From positions 2,796,001 to 2,860,000 of the forward strand of contig NC_084790.1 of the NCBI RefSeq assembly GCF_028858725.1: DNA of 64,000 nt, in the 5' to 3' direction. Source of the stretch: Colius striatus. Lineage: Eukaryota > Chordata > Aves > Coliiformes > Coliidae. Within the stretch, counting starts at the first letter, position 1. Each line of letters opens with the position of its first letter. Below the pieces are notes generated by a model. That model searched no databases and had not been told where the DNA came from. It saw only the letters and a program-made list of their open reading frames with translations. The position numbers and the translations under genes are program-made. Positions 18,101 through 29,721 of the stretch are shown here, piece after piece.

Positions 18101-20774
18101 TTAAGTGTTTGCGTCTTCTCAGGATGTATCCCTGCACAGTGCAGCCCATGATTGGCTCATTGTATCAATCCCACTACATCACCCTTGTTTTCTTCTCTTG
18201 TGTCAACCTTATGTTGGATTTTAATCAGTTCATTTTCACACACAAAGAGTCAACACCCACAGCAAAACGTAGTCCAGTAGGAGCTGACCACCTGTGTGAG
18301 TACAAGCAAAGTGCTGCTCTTTTCTGACCATGGTGATTTTTCTTTTTAAGGTCATTAAACTCCTTGGCACAGAAAAAGGGAAAAAGAACAAAACCAACTT
18401 GGTTTTCCTGGCGGGAAATAGAGTGCTGAAGTCAATTGAGCAAAGTCACAGTACTGAGAAGGCTCTAACCTCGCTGCTCAAGTAATGCCCTTTCCTCTTC
18501 TGTTGTCCCATCTTTCCTCTTCCTTCTGACAAATATCACATCAGCCTCAAGGTGTATCCATGTGATGCTTTTTGTGGTGTTGTCTCCATTTGCTTCTTTA
18601 AGAAACCCTTTGTCCTTCAGAGTGGTGATCCAAACTCTCCTCCTCCTTTCAGAAACGGGCCAGGTGAGCACGTAGAGGCTGTGAAGAGGCTGCAGAGCTC
18701 TGTGAAGCTGCTTCAGAAGGTATGAGGACGGCTGAGCAAGGCAGATGGTGGCTGTAGACCTGAGCTTTAGTCCTGATAGCTGGGAATTGAACCGTAGGCA
18801 TTGGGTTTTGTGCATGTTACAAAAACCTGCTCCAGTCTCTGGGGACACAGCTCAGAGTTCACACTGATTCCTCTATCTGCAGCACACTTCACTTGCTTTT
18901 CTTTCAGAACAACTTGAACCTGCTCAGAGACATTGCTGTTCTGATAGCCCGGGACTTCAAGAGCAAACCTGCTCCAAGTCAGCTCTTTGTGTTACACAGG
19001 TATGGGGCAGTTCAGGGAAAAGGGCAAAATGGGGCCTTACACATTTTCTGGCAGTGGCACCTCTCTGCCACCTATTCAGACTTGTTTCTCAAGGAAGAGT
19101 ACAAACAAGCTGAATAGAATATTGAACTGCCTTGGCCTGCTGGGAGGTTGTGTGGTTAAAGGACTGTGGTAGTTCTTCAGGCATTGAATTCTTCTGGTTT
19201 TGTATCTGAGAAATAGCTGTGTCCCCCTCATTTCTCTCAGCCTTGATACTTTCAGATAAACCCAAGGAGCTCTGTTTCTTAAACACTTTAATGATTCCTC
19301 ATATGTCCAGAGCAATGCACAGCAAGGATTTGGATATATAGAAAAATCCTCCCTCCCCCCCATCCTAACAGCAGAGGCCAGAACCCGGTGCCTGATCAGG
19401 CCGTTGGTTTCTGATTGATAGTTTGGACCCTAGAGGGGATTTTCTCTTCTTTCTGACGTGTTTTGGGGTTTGTGTTTTACCCATCCTTACAGGAAAGAGG
19501 GTGATTCTGAATTCATGAACATCATTGCTAACGAGATTGGGACAGAGGTGAGTCACTGGTGAGAGCTAACCTGACACCACTGGCTGTTTCGTTTGAACTG
19601 TGCCACAAGCAGGGGCTGGCCAGGCTTCTGTTTGTATTGTAGTCACAAGCTACTGGTCAGTTCCCTTTTGAAACTCATTCAGGTTATTTTCCTCAGCAGC
19701 CTCAGTCTGCAGGGGAATCCTCAGCACCTGAGAAAGACACAGCCTGTTCTCCAACGGGCTCTACAGAGCCTCATTGCTGTTATAGACCAGGCTACACTAG
19801 ACTTGGAAAGAACTTACAACAATCACCTATTACAACTGCCATCCATCTCTTTTTGACTTAGGATACTCCAGTACCTACTCTGACCCCCAGCCTACTCTAG
19901 GTGGTGCTGCTGCTCTGTCAGAGAGGATCTGGATGATCTTTCCAAGTCCTTTCCAACCTTTAAGATTCTGTGTGTCTGTGAAAGGCCCTCTCCCTTTTGC
20001 TTTCTGCAAGTTGAGTCTCTGTCTCAGTGATGCCCTCAAACCTCTGAATTGTTTGCATGCTTAGATGAGTCACAGAATCCCAGCACAGTGGGGATTGAAG
20101 GAACCCTCCAGAGCTCCTCCAGCCCAACCCCCTGCTAAAGCAGGTTCTCCTCACTCAGAAGGTGTCAAAGTGGGTTTGGAAACCTCCTGAGAAGGACCCT
20201 CCCACACCCTCCCTGGGCAGCCTGGGCCAGGGCTCCCTCACCTCAGCACCAAGGAAGTTTCTCATGTTCAAGTGGAAGTTTCTGGGTTCATTGACCCGGG
20301 TCCCATGGCCAATGTCTCTGTCCTCTTCCTGGACAAGGAGGGCACTGGTTATTCTGGTGCAAGATCCACCTCTGTGTCCACAGGAAACCCTGCTCTTCCT
20401 GACTGTGGGAGATGAAAAAGAAGCAGGACTCTTTCTTCTAGCTGGACCTGTCGAAGCAGTTGAGAATTTAGGTCCCAGGTACCGTGTTCTATGGTGTCTT
20501 TACAATTAGTAGGGGTTCAAACGTTACCGGCTAAGCAGGGTAACGAGGGCGTGGGTCCTTGTCTGCTCTCTGGAGCAGGTCAGGCCAGACCAGTCTCTCC
20601 TCTCTGCAAGTGAGTGGCCTTCACTGTTGTTACTGCAGGGTGGCAGAGCTGCTGGGGGGCAAAGGAGCTGGCAAACGAGGCCGCTTCCAGGGCAAGGCAA
20701 CCAAGATGAGTCGCCGAGGAGAAGTGCAAGCCCTGCTCCAGGAATTCGTCAGCCGTCGAAGCCCTGAAGCATAA
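15119..20774 (+). CDS. AARSD1: Alanyl-tRNA editing protein Aarsd1 (AlaX type)
   Basis: A free-standing editing protein that hydrolyses Ser-tRNA(Ala), with the AlaRS editing fold but no aminoacylation domain. Twelve coding exons: 15,119-15,157; 15,237-15,359; 15,447-15,606; 16,647-16,704; 17,018-17,174; 17,259-17,375; 18,351-18,481; 18,653-18,719; 18,908-18,999; 19,493-19,547; 20,384-20,478; 20,639-20,774. All have GT-AG limits and agreeing phases; the product is 409 aa, against 412 in human. Both zinc motifs are intact: HMQQH at residues 102-106 and CCGTH at 206-210. FPEGGGQPDDRG near residue 50 is typical of AlaX. The C-terminal part (GRFQGKATKMSRR) matches the animal protein. Introns 3, 6, 10 carry CR1 copies. 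Exon 2 starts in phase 0. Confidence 0.96.
15815..16163 (+). mobile_element. CR1 LINE 3' fragment in AARSD1 intron 3
   Basis: Sense CR1 3' region with GGTGGGTGTCAGGAGGTTGG, CAGGCTGCCCAGGGAGAGTG and a short degenerate tail (CTGTGACTGTGTG). Confidence 0.9.
16405..16497 (+). mobile_element. CR1 LINE 3' tip in AARSD1 intron 3
   Basis: Short sense CR1 tip with the phrase GGTCTCTTCCAGCTGAAATG and tail GGTTCTATGATTCTGTA, from another CR1 subfamily than the neighbour to its left. Confidence 0.85.
17565..17948 (+). mobile_element. CR1 LINE 3' fragment in AARSD1 intron 6
   Basis: Sense CR1 with GAGGAGTCTGAGGGGAGACA, GGCAGAACTGTTTCCCTGAG and TTCCAACCAAATTGATTCTG near the end. Confidence 0.9.
19893..19981 (+). 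mobile_element. CR1 LINE 3' tip in AARSD1 intron 10
   Basis: TAGGTGGTGCTGCTGCTCTG, then AGTCCTTTCCAACCTTTAAG and ATTCTGTGTGTCTGTG: a diverged CR1 3' tip in sense orientation. Confidence 0.7.
20066..20300 (-). mobile_element. CR1 LINE 3' fragment in AARSD1 intron 10
   Basis: Antisense CR1 from the inverted tail (GTCACAGAATCCCAGCACAG) through CTCCCTGGGCAGCCTGGGCC; it stops about 85 bases before exon 11. Confidence 0.88.
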
Positions 20775-20831
20775 GGAACAATTCTCAAAGTGTGCTGCCT
20801 TCCCTGCTTTGCATCAGCCACTCTCCCAGAG

Positions 20832-20837
20832 AATAAA
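20832..20837 (+). terminator. AARSD1: AARSD1 poly(A) signal
   Basis: AATAAA 58 bases past the stop, followed by a strong GT-rich downstream element (CAGTGTGCATGTGCTCAGTG). Confidence 0.85.
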
Positions 20838-21338
20838 GACATAAACCCCAGCTGCCAGTGTGCATGTGCTCAGTGTGAGCTCAGTGTGCTCGTGGGAAGC
20901 CAGGGAGGGGTTCTGCCATCCACGCTGTGCCGTGAGGGTTGTTGCATTTCCCCAGACCAATGGTACACGTGCTTAAGTGATTAAAAATAGTCCTTATTTA
21001 ACTGTTTTGTAGGCTTCCTAAGGCCAAGAGAGGGTCAATGACCAGTTAAGCTTACACCTCCTTCTGAAAAGCAGCTTTTCTGTGGTACTCTAAGTAGAGA
21101 CTACAGCTTCCTGGTCCTCTGCAGTGCTCTTACACTTTCTGTGGGGTAACTGGCACAGCCAGAGCTGATAACAGCCCTCCAGGAGAACAACAAGGTCATG
21201 CTCACACTCATCTGCAGCTCTGTAGATTCCCATCCTCCTCTCGAGCTCCTGTCACGAGAGCAGCACCTGAATTCAGGAGCCTCCAGTCTCGTTGCTGAGT
21301 GAGTATCATCACCAAAGCTCAGCAAAAAGATGCTGTTC

Positions 21339-21398
21339 CTTCCCTGGCACCTTCCCTGGCACCTTCCCTGGCACCTTCCCTGGCACCTTCCCTGGCCT
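21339..21398. repeat. 12-bp tandem repeat
   Basis: Nearly five perfect copies of the 12-bp unit CCTTCCCTGGCA between AARSD1 and G6PC. The rest of 20,840-21,980 shows nothing I can name. Confidence 0.95.
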
Positions 21399-21984
21399 GG
21401 GTGGAGGAAGCTTCCCTCAGCCTTGCTCAAGCACCCTAAATGAGGGGCAGAGCAGCTGGAAGGGAGTGGGGGGCCTCATGGGCAGGAAATCCTTCACTTT
21501 TGTGTATCTGTCTTCCCTTGTCGAGGTGGAGTTGTTACCAGTCCATTTTCGCACATCAGGAGCTTCTCTGGCTAAGGCAGGCGTAAACTCCTTTGGGATG
21601 AGGCAGAACTGCTCCCCCGTGTTTCCTCAGCTTCTCTTCTCTGCCGCAGTGAGTGCAGGAGCTGTTGCAATCTCAGCTGCAGACACTAAAGGGCGCTGCG
21701 GAGCCACGACGTGGAAAAGCAAGATGGGTAACGGGAGGGTTTTTTTTCTCCGTCTTAACTAGAAATGACATGATAGTTTTGGTCCAAATGTTGGTAATTA
21801 ACAGAGAGAGAGCAGGAGGAAATTGGGGGATGGGTGGAGGGAGCGGTTGTGCTGATGTGAGTGAGCATCTAAGAAGAATTAGGTACACAGCTGAGCTCTG
21901 AACTGTGCAAGATTTAGAGCAAACTTTGCTGTGGAAGGTGTTTCAGCATGGCTGGGTTTTAGCTTATGAATGAGTTGTAGTCCT

Positions 21985-22600
21985 TAAGCACCTCAGCTCC
22001 ACGGCTTTGGGATCCCTCCAGGGCTGGGCACTCCCCCAGCTCCCTGGGCAGCCCGGCACAGGGGCTGACACCCCTCTCAGGGAAACAGTTCTGCCTCAGC
22101 TCCAGCCTCAGCCTCCCTTGGGACAGCTGGAGCCCGTTTCCTCTTGTCATGTTGCTTGTTAATTGGGAGAAGAGCCTGACCCCGAGCTCACTGCAGCTTC
22201 CTGTCAGGGAGCTGCAGAGTGCTCCTGTCTCCTCTCAGCCTCCTCTTCTCCAGGCTCAACACCCCCATTCCCTCAACCCCTCCCTTGTGCTCCAGCCCCT
22301 TCCCCAGCTCTGTGCCCGGCTCTGGCCACGCTGCAGCCCCTCAGTGTCCCTGTGGCAGTGAGTGAGGGGCCCAGCACTGAGCACAGCCCTGGAGCTGCAG
22401 CCTCCCCAGGGCACAGCACAGGGGACAATCCCTGCCCTGCTCCTGCTGCCACCCCACTGCTGAGCCCAGCCAGGATGCCCTTGGCCTTCTTGCCCACCTG
22501 GGCACTCTGCTGGCTGCTGTTCAACCCCCCCAGGCCCTTTCCCTCCAGCAGCTCTCCAGCTCCTCTGCCCCAGCCTGGAGCGTTGCCTGGGCTTGGGGAG
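21985..22600 (-). mobile_element. CR1 LINE fragment
   Basis: Long antisense CR1 piece. It holds CCAGCTCCCTGGGCAGCCCG, CTCAGGGAAACAGTTCTGCC and, further in, the GCTGAGCCCAGCCAGGATGC-type internal region. It covers most of the gap between the AARSD1 and G6PC 3' ends. To its right, 22,600-23,490 holds nothing I recognise. Confidence 0.88.
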
Positions 22601-23489
22601 ACCCTTGGCCATTTTCATCCTCACCCCACTGTCCTCAGCCCATGGTTCCAGCCTGGCCAGAGCCCTCTGAAGAGCCTTCCTGCTCTCAAGCAGATCTACA
22701 CTCCCACTTGGCTTCATATGCTACAGGAATGTGTGTTTGGTGGGAGAGTTCCCACACACAGACACATACAGTCTGACAGGAAGGATGTTTCTGTACCTTT
22801 GAATCTATTTTAAACTCTCTCAGAATGAGAGAGGAAGATTACTGAGCTAATTGTCAGGCTGTACAGCCTGGATGGTTATGAAGGTAGCAGGGAATGCCTG
22901 TGGCTAGCTTCCTGTTAATGAGGAGGGTGCTGAGGCAGGAGGATGGAGGCAGAAGGGCTGTGATCCATCTGCCCAGAGCGCTCTGAGCCTGTGGCAGCAA
23001 AGCAGCTTGACCCCACATTAGTGCAGCCCCTTCCTGAGCCCCAGGCAGACCCAGTGTCCCAATGAGCAGTGCTTAGAGTCTGAGCCAGCAGTGACCACCA
23101 GGCCCTGACCTCGTAACACAGCCAGCAGCCAAAGGCAGCTCTGTCCCTGCAGGCTGGGAACTCTGCACAGCCTGTTGGTCCCAAAGCTGTGCTTGCTTCT
23201 GTAGGCAGTGAGGCAACAAGAGTGTGTCCCTGTTCCTGGCACCAAACTGGCCTCAGAAACCCTGGATAAATAGTGCAAAAAGCATCTTGTCCCCCTCATC
23301 CCTGCTGCACCTGAGGGTGAGAGGACAGGAGGAGCCTGGTGTGGCTTTTGCAGTGGTTTGACCTTGCAGGCGCTGTAGGAGCAGCACCCCAGGAGACATG
23401 TCCTTCCTCCAGCAGCTGCTGCCACAGTCCCTGTGTCCCCCTCATCCTGCCTCACCAGCCAGCACAACATCCAAGCTCAACACATACAC

Positions 23490-24104
23490 TCACCTTCAGC
23501 TTTAATAAACTACCTGGTTCACAGACACTCCCCTATGCACGTGTGTATACAGAGCCACGTTATCTGTGCACACACACACACATGCACGTGTGGCCCATGC
23601 TGCTTCACACAGCAGTGAATACTGAACACCTCAGAGCTGGAGGGACTCCCACAAGCCAGTGCTTTACCTTCAAATCACAGTGTCTGCCCATTCCTGTAAC
23701 AGAGCTGCCTTGCTAGCACCCGTGGGGGAGCACCCTGCCCTCAGTCCTGCTATCCCCAGCACTGCAGTGTGAACGTGACACATCCCCATGAGCTGCAGGG
23801 GAGTGCAGGGTCTTCCCCGCTCCCCGGGTTGCTGCTGGCTCCTGGGCACAGGAAAGGCAGCAGGAGGGCCCTGGGAGCTGCCTGCAGACCACCCAAGCCT
23901 ATGGCACTACTGGCGTTGCGAGTCCGTGCCGTGGGAGCCCCTCAGCAGTGCCTTTGCAGTCTGCTCCCGGTGTGGAGTCAGTTTGTGCAGATTTAGTGGG
24001 AAGCAAACAAGTGTTTGAGGAGCAGCCATGGTCCAGCGGCTGCCCCCGAGCCCAGAGCCAGGGCAGCTGCTTGCCTGGGCGCCCTGTTACCCGCAGGAGC
24101 TCTC
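23490..24104 (-). other. G6PC: Candidate G6PC 3' UTR
   Basis: Minus-strand sequence downstream of the G6PC stop. An antisense ATTAAA at 23,501-23,506 could end the transcript about 600 bases past the stop. A CA-rich run (ACACACACACACATGCACG) lies at about 23,570-23,590. The site is a guess from the signal alone. Confidence 0.35.
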
Positions 24105-27100
24105 CTAGGCAGCCTTCTTGTCCTGTGTGGCCAGGAGCTGGGAGACACAGTAAGGGATGAGGCCCACGGTGGCCAGCGGCACGGCTGCACTCTTGCAGAA
24201 AGAGAGGACGTAGAAGAGCAGCTGCATGTGTGAGGGAGGCTTGAAGGCATCAAAGAGGTGGAGGATGAGGAGGGAGGCAGCGATGCAGCCCAGGCGGAAG
24301 GGCAGCCGCTGTCCTTGCTTGCCCCGGCAGCTCTCCAGGTACATGTGGGAGTTGAGGGCCAGTCCCAGCCCGAAGAGGATGCCCAGGTTACGCAGGAGGC
24401 TGGCGAAGGGGGTGGTGTCGATGTGAACCCACTCAGGGCGGGCACACCACTTCTGTGCCTTCTCCAGCGTCCAGAGCAGGTCCACGCCGAGCACCCGCAG
24501 CAGCAGGTAGAAGCCCAGGGCGAAGCTGAAGAGGAAGAAGGTGACCCCCAGGTACCGGCGGAGGCTGGCGTGGTAGATGCACTGGACATGCTGGAAGGTC
24601 TTGGCCACGACCATCCCTGCCAGTGAGGAAGCAGAAGAGGAGGTGGTGCTCAGCGGTGAGTGATGCTGTGCCTCGGGGCAGTGGATCTGAGCAGATCCCA
24701 CAGCCCTGGGGATACCCAGGTGCTCCCATGCGCTGTAGCCTGCCCTGAACGGCCACCGCTGTGCCCCATTGCTCACAGGTGTCCCAATTCTGCTTCTTCC
24801 CCTGCTGATGTCCTTTTACACCCCAAACCTGCCCTTGCCAGTCCTTCAGAGCCAGCAGTGCCCGGTCCAGATGACCAGGACTCGTGCCTCAAATGGGATA
24901 GGGAAAAGGGCATGTCCTGGAGGGCATCCTGCCCGTGGTGGTGAAGTGCAGGGCCATGGACACAGCTTTGTGTTATGACCTCACACGCTTCTGTTGGGTT
25001 GTGCACCCTTCCTGCCCAGTGCTGCAGGGGGAGTCAGATGCACTCACCTGAGATGACCCCTGCGATGACCTGATGGGGGAAGTGAGCAGCAATGAAGACT
25101 CGGGACAGGCAGACGCAGACCTGAACTGCCCAGAACCCCATCCAAAGCACCATCCACAGCACCCTGCGAGGGACAGGCAGCCACGTTGGTGCCAGGGCTG
25201 TCTCACACTGCCCAGAGCACTGCCACTGAGCACCCTGAGCAGTACCTGCCTGCCCCACAGAGCCCGTCCTCCAGCACATCCCACCTGGGGTACCACAGCC
25301 CAGCTCTCTGCCCACAGCCTTGTGCCTCCATGGGCTCATCTGTGTGTCACAGAATCCCAGAATGGGACTGGAAGGGACCCCCAGAGCCTAACACCCTGCT
25401 AAAGCAGGTTCCCTTCGATCACTGGGCACAGGAACATGTCCAGGTGAGTTTGGAAACCTCCCAAGGAGCCTCCACACCCTCCCTGGGCAGCCTGGGCCAG
25501 GGCTCCCTCACCTCAGCACCAAACAAGCTTCTTCTCCTAATCAGGTGGAACTTTTTGTGTTACAGCTATGTCCATTGCCCCTTGTCCTGTCACTGGAGAC
25601 AACAGAAGAAAGTGTTGCCCCATCCTCCTGACATTTACCCACTAGTTACTTGAAGTCTCAGTGAGGTCCTCCCTTCTCTTTTCTAGGCTAAACAGCCACG
25701 GTCTCTCAGGTCTAGAGCAGCCTCTGCCCAGCATGGGTGGCCTTGGCACACAGCTTACCAGTATTTGAGTGTCTTTGTCTGCTTCTTCCCCATGGCAGCA
25801 GAGAGGAGGGCTGTCACCATGACGTAGTACACGCCTGCTGCACCCATGGCATGGCCAGAAGGGCTCCCTGGGCGAGAAAACAGCCACTGGTCAGACCCTG
25901 CTTCAGATCCAGCTCCACCCAGGGTGCAGGCAAGGTGGGAGTGGGGAACAGCATGGCAGGGGCGATGCAGGAGCATGGCAGGGGTGGTGTAGGAGCATGG
26001 CAGGGGTGATGAAGGAGCACGGCAGGGGTGATGTAGGAGCATGGCAGTGGTGGTGTAGGAGCATGGCAGGGGTGATGAAGGAGAATGGCAGAGGTGGTGT
26101 GGGAGCAGGAGCATGGCAGTGGTGGTGTAGGAGCATGGCAGAGGTGGTGTAGGAGCATGGCAGAGGTGGTGTGGGAGCAGGAGCATGGCAGGGGTGATGC
26201 AGGAGCATGGCAGGGGTGATGCAGGAGCATGGCAGTGGTGGTGTAGGAGCATGGCAGAGGTGGTGTAGGAGCATGGCAGAGGTGGTGTGGGAGCAGGAGC
26301 ATGGCAGGGGTGATGCAGGAGCATGGCAGGGGTGATGCAGGAGCATGGCAGGGGTGATGTAGGAGCATGGCAGGGGTGATGTAGGAGCATGGCAGGGGTG
26401 ATGAAGGAGCATGGCAGGAGTGATGAAGGAGCATGGCAGGGGTGGTGTAGGAGCATGGCAGGAGTGATGTAGGAGCATGGCAGGAGTTATGTAGGAGCAT
26501 GGCAGGGGTGGTGTAGGAGCATGGCAGGGGTGATGTAGGAGCATGGCAGGGGTGGTGCAGGAGCATTGCAGGGGTGGTGTAGGAGCATGGCAAGAGTGGC
26601 GTAGGAGCACGGCAAGAGTGGCGTAGGAGCACGGCAGGGGTGATGTAGGAGCATGGCAGGGGTGGTGTAGGAGCATGGCAAGAGTGGTGTAGGAGCATGG
26701 CAAGAGTGGTGTAGGAGCATGGCAGGGGTGATGTAGGAGCATGGCAGGAGTGATGTAGGAGCATGGCAGGAGTGATGTAGGAGCATGGCACTCCCTCCAC
26801 TGCCTGTCTGGCAGGCAAGACTGGGCAATGACCATCCCTGACAGCTCATGCTGAGCACGCCAGGGATGTCTGCAGCCCTTCCCCTGCTCCCGTGGAAAGC
26901 AGCGGGCAAAGTCCAGGCAGAGCTGCTGGGAAACCAGGCAAAGCCTCTTCCTTACGGAGCCGGGGCTGCAGGGCAGAGCACGGCCCCAGCACGGGCTGAG
27001 GCTGTGGCTGAGCACGGGCAGGGGTTCCTGCTGAACTGCCACGTCTGCACCGAGGGTCAAGGTCTGCTCCGTGCAGGGGCTGCCCTTCCTCCCCCTCCTC

Positions 27101-28597
27101 CCCCCGCCCAAGGACAAAAGCCCTTTCTCAAGAGCTGTCCCGAGGTGAGTGCTGCCAGGGGGCTGCCAGCCATGGACACATGTGCCAGCATGTCCCTCCT
27201 GGCAGGGACTGACACCCCCTGTGCAAGTGCTTGCTCCAGGGCTGGGGGGGGGAATCCCTACCAGGGCCGGTCTCACAGGTGAGTGGGAATTGCTGGATCT
27301 CTGGAGCAGAGCTGTTGCTGTAATAGTCTGTCTCGTGGACCCACCAGTATGGTCTCTCCCCAAAGAGGATCCTGAAAAGAAAAGAGAATGGAGGGCTGTA
27401 GGGCTCCTGGGCACCACAGCGGGCTGTAGTTCCAGGCAAAGGACCCATGAGCAGTCCAGGACGTCCCAACATACACAGCATCCAGCTGGTCACTTGGTCC
27501 CAACCTGTCCCCAGTCTGGCCCCCAAAGGGGAACAGCAAGAACATCCCAGGAGCAAATCAAGGAGGATCAGTGTCTGCCCCCTCTAATTCTTTTTAAGGC
27601 CAAGAGTAACTGTCTCGTGGTGGCATCACAGGCAGAGCCTCTGTCACACGTGCAGGCGGTGTGGGCATCCTGGGGGTCTGAGCTGTGGGGCAGCCACAGT
27701 GGCAGGGCTGCCAGCAGACGTCCCCACACACACTGCTGGGCCCCTGCACTCACGGGTGCAGCCCCTTCCTGTGAGTACAAGCAGCCCCAGACCTCTGGGA
27801 CATTGAAACTCATCCGTGGGGATGGCACTGTGCTGGTGCAGTGCTGCTGTGGCCAGCACCCAGCTGACACTAAGCCCTGCCAGGCTGTGATGCCAGGGAG
27901 ACTGGTCTCATGGCACAATTGACTTGGCCATGAGCCCATCCCCTGCCTGGAGTGGTGCCCAGGTCCCTCATGGGCACCCCACCACAACTCCCTTAGTGTC
28001 AGTGATGCCAGCAGGATCAGCCATGGGAGCGAAGGGGACACCAGTGTCCTGGCTTACCCATGGGAAACACTTGCCTAAAAGATCAGGGGAGCACCAAGCC
28101 TTGATCCCACAGATCAGAGCCGTGTCAGGCCACCTCCATGGCCCTACGGTGGTGAGGGCCTCTGTGCCCTGTAGCCCCCCACCCCCTCTCTGCCTGGCTT
28201 CTGAGGAGGAGGGGAGAGCTGTCACTGCGTGGGCTCAGGACAGACCCCACTGCCAAACTGAGGCTTGAGCTCTGCTCTCTGTGTCACGCCAGCACACACC
28301 AGGCCCACGTTAGTCCAACTGTGCCAAGGTGCCCAGAGAGAGAGAGGGGTGGCTCAGGGCCACTCACCACTTGAAGACGAGGTTGAGCCAGTCGCCGATC
28401 ACGGCCACCCAGATGAGCCTGATGCCCACCGACTCACTGAAGTGGAACCAGACAGGGAAGAGGACAAAGAAAGCATTCCTGAGGTCAGCAGCGAAGGAGA
28501 TGAAGAGGAACAAGTCCTGGGAGCCTTGGAAGTGCTCCTGCAGCCAGTGTGTAGCCTGGATGCCCAGGTCATGCAGGAGGTTCACGCTGGACTCCAT
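24105..28597 (-). CDS. G6PC1: Glucose-6-phosphatase catalytic subunit
   Basis: ER-membrane enzyme that makes free glucose from glucose-6-phosphate in the last step of gluconeogenesis and glycogenolysis. Five coding exons: 28,368-28,597; 27,262-27,371; 25,759-25,867; 25,048-25,163; 24,105-24,616, GT-AG and in phase, giving 358 aa (human 357). The phosphatase signature is complete: K-x6-RP (KWILFGERP, residues 76-84), PSGH (catalytic His near 119) and SR-x5-H-x2-P ([10 protein letters not shown], His near 177). Nine membrane spans are expected; I see hydrophobic runs in all exons. The C-terminus KKAA is a dilysine ER-retrieval signal. The start agrees with human MEEGMNVLHDFGIQ. It has a TATA box and forkhead-like site upstream, as expected of a hormone-regulated liver gene. 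Intron 2 holds a 22-bp minisatellite and intron 3 a CR1. Confidence 0.97.
25346..25712 (-). mobile_element. CR1 LINE 3' fragment in the G6PC gene
   Basis: Antisense to the plus strand, so in the same direction as G6PC. Starts with GTCACAGAATCCCAGAATGG, includes CTCCCTGGGCAGCCTGGGCC and runs to the CTAAACAGCCACGGTCTCTC phrase. It ends about 45 bases from exon 3, within intron 3. Confidence 0.92.
25947..26790. repeat. 22-bp minisatellite in G6PC intron 2
   Basis: About 38 units of a 22-bp repeat with consensus GAGCATGGCAGGGGTGATGT plus AG, varying at the GGGG/GAGG/GAGT and GATG/GGTG positions; three units carry a short extra GGAGCA insertion. Since 22 is not a multiple of three, its minus-strand reading cycles through all three frames and none has a stop. 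This yields spurious proteins of up to 504 residues with a 22-residue period (about [20 protein letters not shown]). Confidence 0.97.
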
Positions 28598-28650
28598 CCT
28601 GGTCCCCGGCGCAGCTCAGGCTCTCCCGCGCTCCCCCGCGCCGCCCGCGT

Positions 28651-28716
28651 TTTATACTCCGCAGGCTCTTGTTTGCCACAGGCAGGTCGCTTGTCCCAGC
28701 ACTGATCTTTGGACCC
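28651..28716 (-). promoter_or_regulatory. G6PC1: G6PC core promoter: TATA box, forkhead and HNF4-like sites
   Basis: Read on the minus strand: GTATAAA at 28,651-28,657, about 55 bases upstream of the start codon; GCAAACA at 28,670-28,676, a match to the FOXO/FOXA consensus; and CCAAAGATCA around 28,703-28,713, one mismatch from an HNF4-type CAAAGGTCA. Mammalian G6PC promoters are known to use FOXO1, HNF1 and HNF4. The TATA box is clear; the factor assignments are inference. Confidence 0.65.
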
Positions 28717-29682
28717 AAAACCACTTTTGCCAAAGGTGCATCACCGGGGGGTTGTTACAAACATGTTTGGAACACGTTACGTAAAAGGGAAAAGCAAAGC
28801 TCCGAGGGCACGTGGGGCACGGGGAGCTCTGGCACCGGCACTTGCAGCCTCACTCGGGGGGTCCTGCGGCCCCCTCTCCTCCTGTCCCTTCCCAGGACAA
28901 CAGCTCAGCTGCTCCCACTGAACCAGCACTTGCTCTGCCATGGGGGAGGAGGCTGGAGCACCCACACTCGGTGCGAACAGCACCGTGGAGCTGCCACATT
29001 CCTCCCCTCTCTCTGCCGTCACCCCAGGCGCCTCTGGAGCATCCCAGGGGTGCTCACGGGTCGTGCACGAGGTGGGGAGCAGGCTGCCCGCCACCCCTGT
29101 GTCAGTCGAAACCTCCAGCTGATGTCAAAACACCTCTCTGCCCGTGGTGTTGGCCAGGCTGATTTAACCAGGACTCTGTAATGGGAACCGTTCCAAGCTG
29201 CTTCTGGAACTCCTCGCAGCCTCAGGCGTCGAGGCCTGGGAAGCTCCTGGCTGCCAGCCCTGTTTTCCTCATCTCTGCTGTGGGAGTTAAAGGACTTTTG
29301 CAGATGGGAAGGGAAGGCATTGCTCCCAGCAATGCTCCCCGGGGTTAACCCCTTCCTGCACAGAACTGCCTCGTCAGACTTGGCTGTGAGGAAGGATCTG
29401 AGCACATGGCTTGTCCCGTTAGTGCCAGGTCTCTGCTGCTGGCCTGTCCTCACCTCGCACACACTGCCAGCAGCGCCTGCACGGCAGCTCTATCATCCTG
29501 TTCCTCCCAGGAGAGCTTGTTTCCAGGAGCCTGAGGACACAGAGTCAGCCTGGCAGGAGAAACCTCCTTCTCCATCTCTGTCCGGCCATCACGGACGTGC
29601 AGCCCCACAGCAGTGACACTGGGTTCCCAGCCAGGGCCCACTGCAGCACAACAGACATTGCTGGGGGAACAAGCAACCAGGC

Positions 29683-29721
29683 GTTAATCATTAGCAGCCA
29701 GTGAAAATGCATCACTTATCT
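29683..29721 (-). promoter_or_regulatory. Candidate upstream liver/kidney/gut element of G6PC
   Basis: GTTAATCATTAGC (29,683-29,695) matches 12 of 13 positions of the HNF1 consensus GTTAATNATTAAC. CTTATCT (29,715-29,721) is a perfect GATA site 19 bases away. They lie about 1.1 kb upstream of the G6PC start codon. Function is inferred from motifs only. Confidence 0.4.

Noticed and set aside
25947-26790. Possible CRISPR-like array
   Set aside because: The units are contiguous with no unique spacers, and the window is vertebrate nuclear DNA.
25755-27417. Minus-strand frames of 504, 334 and 233 residues, Pro/Cys/His-rich
   Set aside because: They are translations of the 22-bp minisatellite in G6PC intron 2. 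All three frames are open for the same reason, and two run into the G6PC exons in the wrong frame.
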